The notes under the pieces are model-generated. The model was given only the letters and a program-made list of their open reading frames with translations. It made no database searches and was not told the origin of the DNA. Positions 1 through 8,245 of a DNA stretch of 58,391 nt are shown one piece after another. Position 1 is the first letter of the stretch; the number at the start of each line of letters is the position of its first letter. A program made the position numbers and the translations under genes. Where the stretch lies: the NCBI GenBank assembly GCA_016930435.1, contig JAFGGQ010000093.1, positions 1-58,391 on the forward strand. The letters run 5' to 3'. This stretch comes from a bacterium (lineage in GTDB: Bacteria > UBP14 > UBA6098 > JAFGQG01).

Positions 1-1002
1 CTGAAGCAATATCTGGTCGATAGGTTTGGCATCTTCAAGCTCCGGTTGAATTCGATCCAGGACCAGTTGGAGCATGACATCAGGATTCCCTTTCTGGGCG
101 CGGGAAAAATAATAATTTAAACCAGCCAGGTAGAGGAACTCCCCATCATCCTCGGTGTCGTTATCGGGATCCCAGAAACTAAAACTTCCCATCAGTTCGA
201 AATCAATGCTCGTAAGCCATTTCAGGTTGAATTTGGGGAAGATCATGTAGCCCGTCTGTGAGGTGGGGTCATCACTGTCCCCATATTCTCCGCCCAGATA
301 TTGCACCCAAATGTCCACAGGTCCCTTGGCAAATCTGCCCAGACCGGTATAGTACATACGTTTGTTATAACTGGCGGAATCCGGACCGTTGTTCTCGGTG
401 ATAAAAGAACCGCCTATGGTTAATCCGGCAACGGGGATCACGCGGAGATCGGCTAAATAAGCCAATTCAAAATTGATGTTGTCCCCGGATTTCTTGTAGC
501 CTTCGCCATTAATTGCTTCCAGCCGCCAGGTGCCGAAACCCTTGGGGATGTATCCTCCTACAGATATCCCGTAATCCCGGCTTCCTTTTATAATCCCATA
601 TCTATCCTCCATAGCCTTTTCAATGGGCCAGTATTCCCAATCGTAAACCCTGCCAAAATATTGTTTTTGCAGACCTACGGTAATGTCCCCTTCGGGGATG
701 ATATTTTTGAACTTGACATAAGCATCCTTAATCTTTAAACCCGCTCCATTGGCATCATTGCTCTTGGACGAAGAAAATATCTCGGTGGTGATTCTGGATT
801 CCAGCCAATCAGTATGCTTGTAATTCCACCTCAGATAGATCCGTTCCACCGAAAACCCGCTCTGTAGGGTATTGCCGTCATACCTCTGCTGAGTATAACG
901 GAACCAGTTCTCACCAAAAAAAACGCTTTCTCCACTTATCGCGGAATCGATTAAACCCGCTAACAGAATAATTATCAGGAACAGAAAAATCTCTCTTCTC
1001 AC
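1..1002 (-). CDS. Porin-like outer-membrane beta-barrel protein (partial, C-terminus off window)
   Basis: The minus-strand frame is open from position 1002 to the window edge, giving 334 codons and lacking the C-terminus. The start is a GTG at 1000-1002 with AGGAGGGG just upstream; no ATG start fits. Residues 1-25 form a signal peptide (charged VRRE, a hydrophobic LFLIIILLAG core, then SAISGE). The rest is rich in alternating aromatic/polar strands (e.g. FRYTQQRYDG, YLRWNYKH, DIWVQYLGGEYGD, FELMGSFSFWDPD), as in porins of the phosphate-selective or short-chain type. No specific substrate can be read. It is divergently oriented from the nitroreductase/ACAD run and separated from it by about 400 bp of AT-rich DNA. 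The porin class is inferred from composition and strand pattern, not from a decisive motif. Confidence 0.7.
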   Translation of the reverse strand, partial: MRREIFLFLIIILLAGLIDSAISGESVFFGENWFRYTQQRYDGNTLQSGFSVERIYLRWNYKHTDWLESRITTEIFSSSKSNDANGAGLKIKDAYVKFKNIIPEGDITVGLQKQYFGRVYDWEYWPIEKAMEDRYGIIKGSRDYGISVGGYIPKGFGTWRLEAINGEGYKKSGDNINFELAYLADLRVIPVAGLTIGGSFITENNGPDSASYNKRMYYTGLGRFAKGPVDIWVQYLGGEYGDSDDPTSQTGYMIFPKFNLKWLTSIDFELMGSFSFWDPDNDTEDDGEFLYLAGLNYYFSRAQKGNPDVMLQLVLDRIQPELEDAKPIDQILLQ

Positions 1003-1400
1003 TTCCCCTCCTGGAAAAAAGTCCTCTGTCTTCTAATTGCCCTCGATTATAATTACAAGCCTTTGTAGTTCATCCCCCTCCTTTCTCACTGTTCTGCATT
1101 TATATATTTCCGATAATAATTCACTCTTGTATAATTAACTAAAAAAATATAGGGGGAATGTTTCTCAAGATTGTTAACTGGATATAAATGAATTGTTAAT
1201 TTTGTATTAAGAAAGATAATTGGTTTTTCAGGGGTATTTTTATTGTATTACCAATTCAACAAGAAATCCGCGTTTTAAGAGGTTTTTAAATCATTAGGTT
1301 CATGTATTTTTTTTGTTCTTCTGTTTTTTTTTAAAAATAAAAAAAGCAATTATTGACGTTTTTATTTTTTTGTATTTCTTATTACCCAAAGGTGCATATT
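1003..1400. other. AT-rich divergent intergenic region
   Basis: About 400 bp without a gene between the porin-like gene (minus) and the nitroreductase (plus). It is very AT-rich, with long T runs at 1300-1380. A 7-bp inverted repeat AATTGGT/ACCAATT (1218-1224 and 1250-1256) could be an operator. TTGACG at 1353-1358 is a possible -35 for the nitroreductase operon, but the hexamer 17 bp downstream (TTCTTA) is a poor -10. No RNA gene or terminator is recognisable. Confidence 0.4.
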
Positions 1401-1976
1401 ATGAATTTCATAAATGTTGTTTTAGGCCGGAGGTCAATCCGGAAATTCAAACCGGATAAAGTGCCACGGGAACTGATCGAGAAGGTTTTAAATCTGGCCC
1501 TATGGGCGCCCTCCGCTATGAATTCCCAGAACTGGAAGTTCATTATCCTGAAAGGGCACAAGGTTGAGGAGCTTCGGGCTATTTCCGGGGTTGCTTTTAA
1601 AGAGCATGTCGAACCGGCATTAAACAAGGTATTCGCTAAGTATCCTGATGTGATCGGGGCGACCGGCAAGTATTTTGAAACGCTGGGCGGTTCTCCGGTG
1701 GCGATTGCCGTTTACCGGGGTTCTACGGTAGAGGGATTGATCCCCGATGTTGAGTCCGTGGCGGCTGCTACCCAGAACCTGGTCCTGGCTGCACACTTTT
1801 ACGGGTTAGGATCCTGCTGGATGACCGGAATATTGCCTTTAGCCGATAAGATAAATAAAATTACCGGTGAGAATGAACTGGAACTTCAGGCCATAGTAAC
1901 CCTGGGCTATCCGGATATAGAAGCCCGGGCACCAAGACGCAAAGAAGGGAGAGTAAAATGGATTGGTTGGGACTAA
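1401..1976 (+). CDS. Nitroreductase family protein
   Basis: A 191-residue FMN-dependent NAD(P)H oxidoreductase of the nitroreductase fold. The N-terminal RRSIRKFKPDKV and LWAPSAMNSQNWKF segments are the FMN-phosphate and flavin-ring motifs of the family. The C-terminal LAAHFYGLGSCWMTG and ALGYP-like VTLGYPD segments are also typical. An upstream in-frame start at 1353 lies in a T-rich non-coding stretch. The ATG at 1401 has AAAGGTG about 8 bases upstream and gives the family's normal N-terminus, so it is preferred. The gene overlaps the first ACAD by 19 bases, so the two are translationally coupled. The physiological substrate is unknown; its place at the head of an acyl-CoA oxidation operon suggests a flavin redox role in that pathway, which is inference. 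Confidence 0.85.
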   Translation: MNFINVVLGRRSIRKFKPDKVPRELIEKVLNLALWAPSAMNSQNWKFIILKGHKVEELRAISGVAFKEHVEPALNKVFAKYPDVIGATGKYFETLGGSPVAIAVYRGSTVEGLIPDVESVAAATQNLVLAAHFYGLGSCWMTGILPLADKINKITGENELELQAIVTLGYPDIEARAPRRKEGRVKWIGWD

Positions 1977-3016
1977 ACAAAGACCATCTTTTATTAGGAA
2001 AGGATATTGCCGAATTTGCGGTGAAGGAGTTAAAGGAAACGGTACTTGATTTTGACAAGGAGAGTAAGCTGTTCAGCCAACCCTGGCAAAAAGCGGCTCA
2101 ATTGGGGCTTTTTGGAATACTGCTTCCGGAATCGCTGGGGGGAGCGGAGATGGACCTTCTTTCCCTGATCGTCTGTCTGGAAGAACTGTCTGCGGTTTCA
2201 CCTTCTTTCGCCCTGGCGGTTGCCGGACAGAATGTTGCCGGTTATGCCATCCATAAATTCTGCTTGCTGCCCGATAAAGAAAGCATCCTAAAAAAAATAA
2301 TCAAAGGTGCCCCTTGCGGGATAAGCTTCGGGGATATCTGCAATCTCGAATGCGATAGCTTTGAAAACCAGGTTTCCGGTGAGAGCAGCTGGATATTGAA
2401 CGGCGAGAACTGCCAGTACTTCCTCTCCTTTGGAAGCTGTCGGGAATCCTGGTTTATCCTCCAGAATGACCGGTGCTGTGAATTCCGGAAAGAGGAGGAA
2501 TCCCTTGGTATGCGCAGTGCCGGGATGGGAAAATTTGCGGTCAGTAAAGCCAGCCTTAAAGAAGACCAGTTTCTCCAGGAAGACGGTGGTGTTATCATGG
2601 AGCTGTTCCGGGTTTGCGGCGCTGGTATTGCGGCTGGTATATCCATGGGCTGTTATGAGCAGGCTGTGCCCTATGCCCGGGAGCGTGTTCAGTTCGGGCG
2701 GCCCATTTCCAAGTTCGGGATGGTGCGTCAGATGCTTTCCGGGATTGAGGAATCCCGGCGGATCGGGAAGCTCCTCACCTATGATGCAGCCATTAAATTC
2801 GGCAAAGGGGACAAACTGGCCTCTTTGGTAGCCTCTACGGTAGCCCGTGACCTGGCCTTTGCCGCAGCTAACTATGCCGTACAGGTGCTGGGGGGCGCGG
2901 GATATACCAAGGACTATCAGGCCGAGATGTTCTTCCGGGACGCTAAAGCCCTGGAAATCCTCTTTGGCCCTCCCCAGGAAGAAAAGGAACTTATCGGTAA
3001 AATAATAAGCGATTAA
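1958..3016 (+). CDS. Divergent acyl-CoA dehydrogenase-like subunit lacking the catalytic Glu
   Basis: A 352-residue ACAD-fold protein, about 30 residues shorter than its neighbours. The N-terminal helical domain is recognisable (LGLFGILLPESLGGAEMD). The middle beta domain has lost the flavin-ring motifs: neither a SEPNAGSD-like nor an ITNG-like segment is present. The C-terminal domain keeps RERVQFGRPI (FAD pyrophosphate) and VLGGAGYTKDYQ (FAD adenine, contributed to the neighbouring subunit in ACAD dimers). The catalytic Glu of the canonical IYEGT motif aligns with Phe336 (ILFGPP), and the alternative isovaleryl-CoA dehydrogenase Glu position in helix G is Phe as well. The start ATG has GGGAGAG 8 bases upstream. 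It is therefore likely non-catalytic alone and a partner subunit of the next gene's product (inference). Confidence 0.8.
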   Translation: MDWLGLNKDHLLLGKDIAEFAVKELKETVLDFDKESKLFSQPWQKAAQLGLFGILLPESLGGAEMDLLSLIVCLEELSAVSPSFALAVAGQNVAGYAIHKFCLLPDKESILKKIIKGAPCGISFGDICNLECDSFENQVSGESSWILNGENCQYFLSFGSCRESWFILQNDRCCEFRKEEESLGMRSAGMGKFAVSKASLKEDQFLQEDGGVIMELFRVCGAGIAAGISMGCYEQAVPYARERVQFGRPISKFGMVRQMLSGIEESRRIGKLLTYDAAIKFGKGDKLASLVASTVARDLAFAAANYAVQVLGGAGYTKDYQAEMFFRDAKALEILFGPPQEEKELIGKIISD

Positions 3017-3034
3017 GATATAAGGGAGAATATA

Positions 3035-4180
3035 ATGCAATTTAAAGAATTTAGCAAAGAGCATCTGGAATTTCAGGAGGAAGTCAGGGACTTTGCCCAG
3101 AACACATTGAAACCCATGGCTGAAGATCTGGAACGGAAAAGCGAGTTCGCCATGGATTTAATCATGGAAATAGGCAAAAAGGGCTGGATGGGAATCCCCA
3201 TACCCCAAAAATACGGGGGAATGGGTAAGGATAATATCAGCTATATTTTAGCACTTGAGGAGCTGGCTAAGGTCTGCGGAGCAACAGCAATATTCGTGGC
3301 TGCGCATTGCTCCTTATGCGCCTGCCCTATTTATTACGATGGCACTGAAGAACAGAAGATGAAATATTTGGTACCACTTGCCAGCGGGAAAAAGATCGGT
3401 TCATTCGGGCTGTCCGAACCCAACGCCGGCTCCGATGCCGGGGGTACAGAAACTATGGCGGTTAAAGAAGGCAACCAGTGGATCATCAACGGCCAAAAAC
3501 GCTGGATAACCAACGGCTCCTATGCCGATGTGATAGTTTTTACCGCCCAGACTAATAAGGAACTCAGGCATCACGGTATCAATTCATTTATTGTGGAAAA
3601 AGGAACACCCGGATTTTCACCCGGGAACAAGGAAGATAAAATGGGGCTTCGAAGTTCCAATACCGCCGAATTGCTCTTTGATGATTGCCGGATACCCGAT
3701 GAAAATATGCTCGGAAAGGAAGGTGAGGGATTCAAGGTCTTCATGCGCACACTTGATGACGGCCGGATCAGCATTGGTGTCCTTGGCCTGGGTTTGGGCG
3801 AAGGAGCCCTGGAGGAGGGTATCAAGTTTGCTAAAGAAAACGAACGTGGCGGAAAACCCCTTATTAAATACCAGTGGGTGGAAAAGCTCTTCGCCGATAC
3901 TGCAACCGAGCTGGAAGCGGCCCGGCACCTCATTTACCATGCCGCCTACCTCAAGGATGCAAGGGTTAAATTATCCCGGGAAAGCGCTATGGCCAAACTC
4001 TACGCCTCCGAAGCGGGAACAAAGGCCTGCCGGAAAATGATGGACCTCATCGGTAAGGATGCCCTTAACCGGCTGTTTCCAATTCAGCGATTACTGAGGG
4101 ACGCCAAACTGATGGAGATAGGGGAAGGCACCTCAGAGGTTCAGAGAATAGTGATCTCACGGGAGTTGGTAGGCCGATAA
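3035..4180 (+). CDS. Acyl-CoA dehydrogenase with catalytic Glu but altered FAD-adenine motif
   Basis: A 381-residue ACAD. The flavin-ring and substrate motifs are intact (GLSEPNAGSDAGG about 125-137, RWITNGSYAD about 157-166, LRSSNTAELLFDDC), and the catalytic Glu is present as Glu364 in EIGEGTSEVQ. Unlike a normal ACAD, the two C-terminal FAD-adenine/pyrophosphate motifs are lost: the RERVQFG region reads KENERGGKPL, and the Q-x-x-GG-x-GY region reads DLIGKDALNR. In ACADs these residues serve the FAD of the partner subunit, so this protein looks complementary to the flanking Glu-less paralogues. The start ATG has AAGGGAG upstream. The acyl substrate cannot be read from the sequence. Confidence 0.85.
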   Translation: MQFKEFSKEHLEFQEEVRDFAQNTLKPMAEDLERKSEFAMDLIMEIGKKGWMGIPIPQKYGGMGKDNISYILALEELAKVCGATAIFVAAHCSLCACPIYYDGTEEQKMKYLVPLASGKKIGSFGLSEPNAGSDAGGTETMAVKEGNQWIINGQKRWITNGSYADVIVFTAQTNKELRHHGINSFIVEKGTPGFSPGNKEDKMGLRSSNTAELLFDDCRIPDENMLGKEGEGFKVFMRTLDDGRISIGVLGLGLGEGALEEGIKFAKENERGGKPLIKYQWVEKLFADTATELEAARHLIYHAAYLKDARVKLSRESAMAKLYASEAGTKACRKMMDLIGKDALNRLFPIQRLLRDAKLMEIGEGTSEVQRIVISRELVGR

Positions 4181-4218
4181 GCAGCCGTAAGATGATAACC
4201 CAAAAAGGGGAAATGAGT

Positions 4219-5349
4219 ATGGATTTCAAATTGAGCGAAGACCAGAAACTGATTCGGGATATGGTTCGTGAATTCGCTCAGAAGGAGCTTCCTGACCTCG
4301 CGGCCCAGATCGACGAAAAGCCCGGGTTCCCCCATCAGATCATAAGTAAAATGGCTCAACTGGGCTTGTTCGGTTTGTTTATCCCGGAAGCCTTTTCAGG
4401 TGGGGGAATGGACCTGCTGAGCCTGATCCTGACTGTTGAAGAACTGAGCAAACACTGCTCTTCTATCGGAATTTTCACTGCCCTTCAAGCTGGAGTAATC
4501 CCTTACGCAATTACTAGATACGGTACCCAAAAGCAAAAGGAGAATTACCTGCCCCGGATAGCCGCCGGGAAACTACTGGCATCAATCAGTCTGAATGAAC
4601 CCTTGTTCCTGAACCAGGATAAAACCCCTGTACTTACATGCAGGCTGGAAGGAGAAAATTATATTCTGAATGGATTCAACCGTTTGGTGTTAGCCGCTGA
4701 GGAGGCAAATTTATTCCTGCTCATCGCTCAAGATGAAAAACAGCAATGGAAATTGTTCCTGGTTGAGAATGGGATACCCGGTTTAAAAATAACGGGCATT
4801 GAGAACTCGATGAGCCTGAGGGATTTGAAATTAGGCCAAATGGTTTTAGATAATTGCATAATACCCGCCGGGAACCTTCTGGGGAAAGGGGATATTCAAC
4901 TGGAAATAAGGGCCGATATTTTTGAAACGGGTAAGCTGCTGATAGCCGCAGTAAGCCTTGGTATTGCTGAGATGGCTCTCCTTAAGGCCCGGGATTATTC
5001 GCTGGAGCGAAAGCAATTTGAAACGGTAATCGCTGATTTCGAAGGGATGCGATGGATGATGGCTACCATGCAGAGCAAGGTAACTCAGATCAGAGCGCTC
5101 CTGGCCCACGCCGTGAACCTGAAAACTGCAGGTGAACCTGCCGCTTCTGAAATCGCTATCGCAAAAATGGTGGCTGCCGAATCGGCCATTGAAATAACCC
5201 TCGATGCCATTCAGGTTTATGGCGGATACGGCTATATGAAGGATTTTCCCCTGGAGCGTTATTTCCGGGAGGCCAAAGCCACGGAATTTATTCTGGGAAC
5301 AAGGTCCCAGCAACTGAATATTATCGCTAATAAGTTAATACAAAAATAA
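4219..5349 (+). CDS. Second divergent acyl-CoA dehydrogenase-like subunit lacking the catalytic Glu
   Basis: A 376-residue ACAD-fold protein. The N-terminus MDFKLSEDQKLIRDM is classic. The ATG at 4219 is chosen over in-frame ATGs at 4192 and 4213 because AAAGGGG lies about 9 bases upstream and the start matches the paralogue at 5386. The beta domain is degenerate: LASISLNEPLFLNQDK in place of GxxxLTEPNAGSD, and NRLVLAAEEAN in place of RFITNGTASD. The C-terminal FAD-adenine motif is retained (QVYGGYGYMKDFPLERYFREAK), with an SLERKQFE pyrophosphate region. The catalytic Glu is replaced by Leu359 (EFILGTRSQ), and the helix-G alternative is Gly. It likely acts as a structural/FAD-binding partner rather than a catalyst. 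It is independently diverged from the 1958 protein. Confidence 0.8.
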   Translation: MDFKLSEDQKLIRDMVREFAQKELPDLAAQIDEKPGFPHQIISKMAQLGLFGLFIPEAFSGGGMDLLSLILTVEELSKHCSSIGIFTALQAGVIPYAITRYGTQKQKENYLPRIAAGKLLASISLNEPLFLNQDKTPVLTCRLEGENYILNGFNRLVLAAEEANLFLLIAQDEKQQWKLFLVENGIPGLKITGIENSMSLRDLKLGQMVLDNCIIPAGNLLGKGDIQLEIRADIFETGKLLIAAVSLGIAEMALLKARDYSLERKQFETVIADFEGMRWMMATMQSKVTQIRALLAHAVNLKTAGEPAASEIAIAKMVAAESAIEITLDAIQVYGGYGYMKDFPLERYFREAKATEFILGTRSQQLNIIANKLIQK

Positions 5350-5385
5350 AAAAATGTAACCGGATATTTCCGGGAAGGAGGAAAG

Positions 5386-6528
5386 ATGGATTTTAACTTG
5401 ACCGATGATCAAAAGCTGCTGCAGAAAATGGTTCGGGATTTTGCGGAAAAAGAAATGCGGGAGAAAGCAGTAGAGATTGACGAGAGCCGGGAATTCCCCT
5501 TTGATACCCTGAAAAAGATGGCTTCTCTGGGACTTATGGGAATGGTGGTTCCCGAGGAGTATCATGGTGTTGGTATGGATTTTGTATCTGTGGCCATCGC
5601 GGTAGAGGAAATATCCAGGGTTTGCGCTTCAACCGGGGTGATCGTGGCCGTTCAGAACACCCTGGCTGAATATCCCATTGTGGCTTTCGGGACCGAAGAA
5701 CAGAAAAAGAAGTACTTGCCTGACATGGCAACCGGAAAGAAGATAGGATGCATCTGTCTCACCGAACCCAATGCTGGTTCGGACGTTGCGGGATTTGAAA
5801 CTGTCGCCGTGGACAATGGGGACCATTGGGTATTGAATGGCGCAAAGCGTTTTATCACCAATGGTACCGCATCCGATGTCTTTATTACCTTCGCCTATAC
5901 CGACCGGGAGAAAAGACATAAGGGGATGGATGTATTCATCGTTGATAAAGATTCACCCGGTCTCTCCGTGGGCAAGCACGAAAACCTGATGGGAATCCGC
6001 GCCACCGGGAACTGCGAAGTGATCTATGATAATTGTATTGTACCGAAAGAAAACCTTCTGGGTCCCAAAAGCGAGGGCTTCAAAACCGCTATGAAGATCC
6101 TGGATGTGAGCCGGATCGACATCGGCGCTCAGGCGGTTGGTATTGCTCAAAGCGCCCTGGATGAAGCCGTAAAGTACTCCAGGGAGCGAGTTCAATTCGG
6201 TGTCCCGATCTGCACCTTTCAAATGATTCAGGATATGCTGGCACAGATGGCTACCAAGATCGAGGCGGCTCGGCTCCTGGTCAGGCAATCAGCCTTCATG
6301 AAGGATGCCGGGATACCCCGTTTCTCACTGCAATCCTCTATGGGAAAATATTACGCATCCGAGATCGCCGTTGAATGCGCCCGGATGAGCCTCCAGATCC
6401 ACGGCGGCGTGGGCTATACCAAAGATTACCCTATCGAAAGGATATACCGGGATGCCAAAATACTGGAGATCTATGAAGGCACTACCCAGGTTCAAAAAAT
6501 CGTTATCGCCCGTTCACTCCTGAAATAA
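5386..6528 (+). CDS. Acyl-CoA dehydrogenase (complete, canonical)
   Basis: A 380-residue complete short-chain/butyryl-type ACAD, the only one of the four with every motif: CLTEPNAGSDVAG, RFITNGTASD, GIRATGNCEVIYDNC, SRERVQFGVPI, IHGGVGYTKDYPIERIYRDAK and catalytic Glu364 in EIYEGTTQVQKIV. It oxidises a saturated acyl-CoA to the trans-2-enoyl-CoA and passes electrons to electron-transfer flavoprotein, encoded downstream at 10709-12438. It has a strong ribosome binding site, GGAAGGAGG, 5 bases before the ATG. Chain length or branching cannot be called. Given the downstream leucine-type genes, isovaleryl- or 2-methylbutyryl-CoA are candidates along with butyryl-CoA, although the Glu position is the short-chain type, not that of isovaleryl-CoA dehydrogenase. 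Confidence 0.93.
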   Translation: MDFNLTDDQKLLQKMVRDFAEKEMREKAVEIDESREFPFDTLKKMASLGLMGMVVPEEYHGVGMDFVSVAIAVEEISRVCASTGVIVAVQNTLAEYPIVAFGTEEQKKKYLPDMATGKKIGCICLTEPNAGSDVAGFETVAVDNGDHWVLNGAKRFITNGTASDVFITFAYTDREKRHKGMDVFIVDKDSPGLSVGKHENLMGIRATGNCEVIYDNCIVPKENLLGPKSEGFKTAMKILDVSRIDIGAQAVGIAQSALDEAVKYSRERVQFGVPICTFQMIQDMLAQMATKIEAARLLVRQSAFMKDAGIPRFSLQSSMGKYYASEIAVECARMSLQIHGGVGYTKDYPIERIYRDAKILEIYEGTTQVQKIVIARSLLK

Positions 6529-6584
6529 ACGGTTAATTGTTACAACCGTGAAGAGAGGTCATTAACCAGAAAGGATAATATAAC

Positions 6585-7721
6585 GTGTCTGCCGGAGATC
6601 TGGAAAAGCATGATGTATTGAGCTGTATTCAATGTGGACGTTGCACCGCCGGTTGTCCGGTTTCCATCCGGACTACTTTTAATATCAGGGGTACTATAAA
6701 CCTCAACTTAAGGGAACGGAAGAAATGGATACAGCCCCAGGATATATGGAGTTGCACCACCTGCCATACCTGCGCTTCGCGCTGTCCGAAGGGCGTAGGC
6801 ATTGTCGATTACATCATGGGATTGAGGAGCTATCAGGTGGAGCGCGGGAAGATAGACCCAGCCGCCAGGGATGCCCTGGAGAGCATCCTGAAGCACGGTA
6901 ACCCGTGGGGCAGAGTGCGGGAAAAAAGATCCGATTGGATCGGGGAAAATAAGGTGCGCATCCTTCAGGAAGGTGAATCCACAGAGGTACTCCTCTTCGT
7001 AGGCTGTACACCTGCGTATGATCCCAAGGCTCAAAAATCCGCCCAGGCCCTTAGCCGCATCCTTGCCATCGCCGGGGTGGACTTCGCCATAATGGGCAAC
7101 TCCGAAACCTGTTGCGGTAATGAAGTTAAAAGAATGGGAGAGCTGGGCCTCTTCGAAATGCTGGTAGAAGATAATACCAACCTCTTCTCCAAATACAAAT
7201 TTAACAAACTGGTCACCATCTCCCCCCATTGCTACAATACATTTAAAAATGAATACCCTAACCTGGGTGATAAGGTCATACATTACACCCAGTTCCTGGT
7301 TGAATTGTCTGAGAAGGGCAAACTTAAGCTATCTAACGATAATGAAGCTAAGGCGATCTTCCACGATCCATGCTTTCTTGGAAAACAGAATCTGATTTAT
7401 GAGGAGCCGCGAACCCTGCTCAAGGCTGTTTTAAAGGAAGAGCTGCTGGAGTTCGACCGGAACCGTGAACGCAGCCAATGCTGTGAAGGCGGCGGCGGCC
7501 GGATGTGGATAGAAGTTGATTCCGATAAACCCCGAACCGCCGAAGAACGGGTCAGGGATGCCCATTATTACGGGGCTGAAATCCTGGCTACCAGTTGCCC
7601 ATTCTGCCTTCTTACCCTCTCCGACGCGGTAAAAACAGCGGGATTGGAGGATAAACTTCAAGTCAAAGATATCTGTTCCATTATATCACCCGGCGAAGGG
7701 GAAAAAGATGGCCAGACTTGA
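6585..7721 (+). CDS. HdrC/HdrB-like (CCG-domain) iron-sulfur oxidoreductase
   Basis: 378 residues with no membrane segment. The N-terminal ferredoxin-like part binds two [4Fe-4S] clusters (C14/17/20/24 in CIQCGRCTAGC; C57/60/63/67 in CTTCHTCASRC), as in HdrC or GlpC. Two CCG domains follow, as in HdrB: about 141-225 with TCCGNE, and about 262-350 with QCCEGGGGR and a closing SCPFC. The first CCG domain closes with SPHC instead of CPxC, so one cluster ligand of that half is missing. The start is GTG (AAAGGA 10 bases upstream). Proteins of this class take electrons from ETF or act in heterodisulfide-reductase-type complexes. Its place between ACADs, etfBA and an HdrA-like module suggests it links them (inference). 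Confidence 0.88.
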   Translation: MSAGDLEKHDVLSCIQCGRCTAGCPVSIRTTFNIRGTINLNLRERKKWIQPQDIWSCTTCHTCASRCPKGVGIVDYIMGLRSYQVERGKIDPAARDALESILKHGNPWGRVREKRSDWIGENKVRILQEGESTEVLLFVGCTPAYDPKAQKSAQALSRILAIAGVDFAIMGNSETCCGNEVKRMGELGLFEMLVEDNTNLFSKYKFNKLVTISPHCYNTFKNEYPNLGDKVIHYTQFLVELSEKGKLKLSNDNEAKAIFHDPCFLGKQNLIYEEPRTLLKAVLKEELLEFDRNRERSQCCEGGGGRMWIEVDSDKPRTAEERVRDAHYYGAEILATSCPFCLLTLSDAVKTAGLEDKLQVKDICSIISPGEGEKDGQT

Positions 7722-7773
7722 AGGTAAATTTTGTGCTTTTGATTTAAAAAAGCGACACTATAGGAGTATAAAT

Positions 7774-8226
7774 ATGAATAAGATCATACTTTTTGGCGCT
7801 CTATCCGTGATTTTGTTACTGGTGGGATGCTGTAAAAGTCCCCGTAACGAAAAAAGTTCTCCCCTTCAGGGGGAGGATGGATCACTTGCTCCCGGGACAG
7901 TTTCTCAAACGGAAAATCAGGAAGCTGCGGACAACGAAGGGGTTGCTGTCCCCAACCAAGAGGCCCTTTTAGAAGTGGGGTCGAAGGTCACCCTTACCGG
8001 TGAATTCTGGGGGTGGTCAGGTACAAAGGCGGGTTGCGCTGGAGAGATCAGCTCCCCACCGGTCTCTAAAAGCGATTGGATAATCAAGCTTGACTCCGGG
8101 CAATGCCTGTATGTGGTTGGGCCTGTGCCTGCCGGAGTGGATAAACTTAACCCCCAGGGAGAAAAAGTAGAAATATCAGGCGTGGTCAAAGAGTTAGAGA
8201 CCGGCCAGATATATATAGAACAATAA
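7774..8226 (+). CDS. Small OB-fold lipoprotein
   Basis: A 150-residue predicted lipoprotein: MNKIILFGALSVILLLVGC is a lipoprotein signal with the lipobox ending at Cys19. A flexible acidic/polar linker follows (about 20-68), then one small beta-rich domain (about 69-150) with VTLTGEFWGWSG, SSPPVSKSDWIIKLD, GQCLYVVG and VEISGVVKELETGQIYIEQ. This resembles OB-fold domains that carry a GW..PP..SDW pattern. The start at 7774 is chosen because TAGGAGT precedes it and the lipobox then lies at the normal distance; a longer in-frame extension overlaps the previous gene. Function unknown. It sits 19 bases before the secreted protease gene, so the two are probably cotranscribed. Confidence 0.75.
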   Translation: MNKIILFGALSVILLLVGCCKSPRNEKSSPLQGEDGSLAPGTVSQTENQEAADNEGVAVPNQEALLEVGSKVTLTGEFWGWSGTKAGCAGEISSPPVSKSDWIIKLDSGQCLYVVGPVPAGVDKLNPQGEKVEISGVVKELETGQIYIEQ

Positions 8227-8245
8227 TAGTAAAAAAGGAGAGAAT

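Noticed and set aside
1053-1073. Possible minus-strand leader peptide (MNYKGL) with a strong purine-rich site in the porin leader
   Set aside because: The GGAGG lies only 3 bases before the ATG, and there is no attenuation hairpin or regulatory codon pattern, so it is likely chance.
2288-3064. Minus-strand frame of about 258 codons opposite the first ACAD
   Set aside because: The plus-strand ACAD has conserved motifs and a ribosome site; the antisense translation has none.
4192-4218. Upstream ATG start for the third ACAD
   Set aside because: It would place the ribosome binding site inside the gene, and the extra residues are not seen in the paralogue at 5386.
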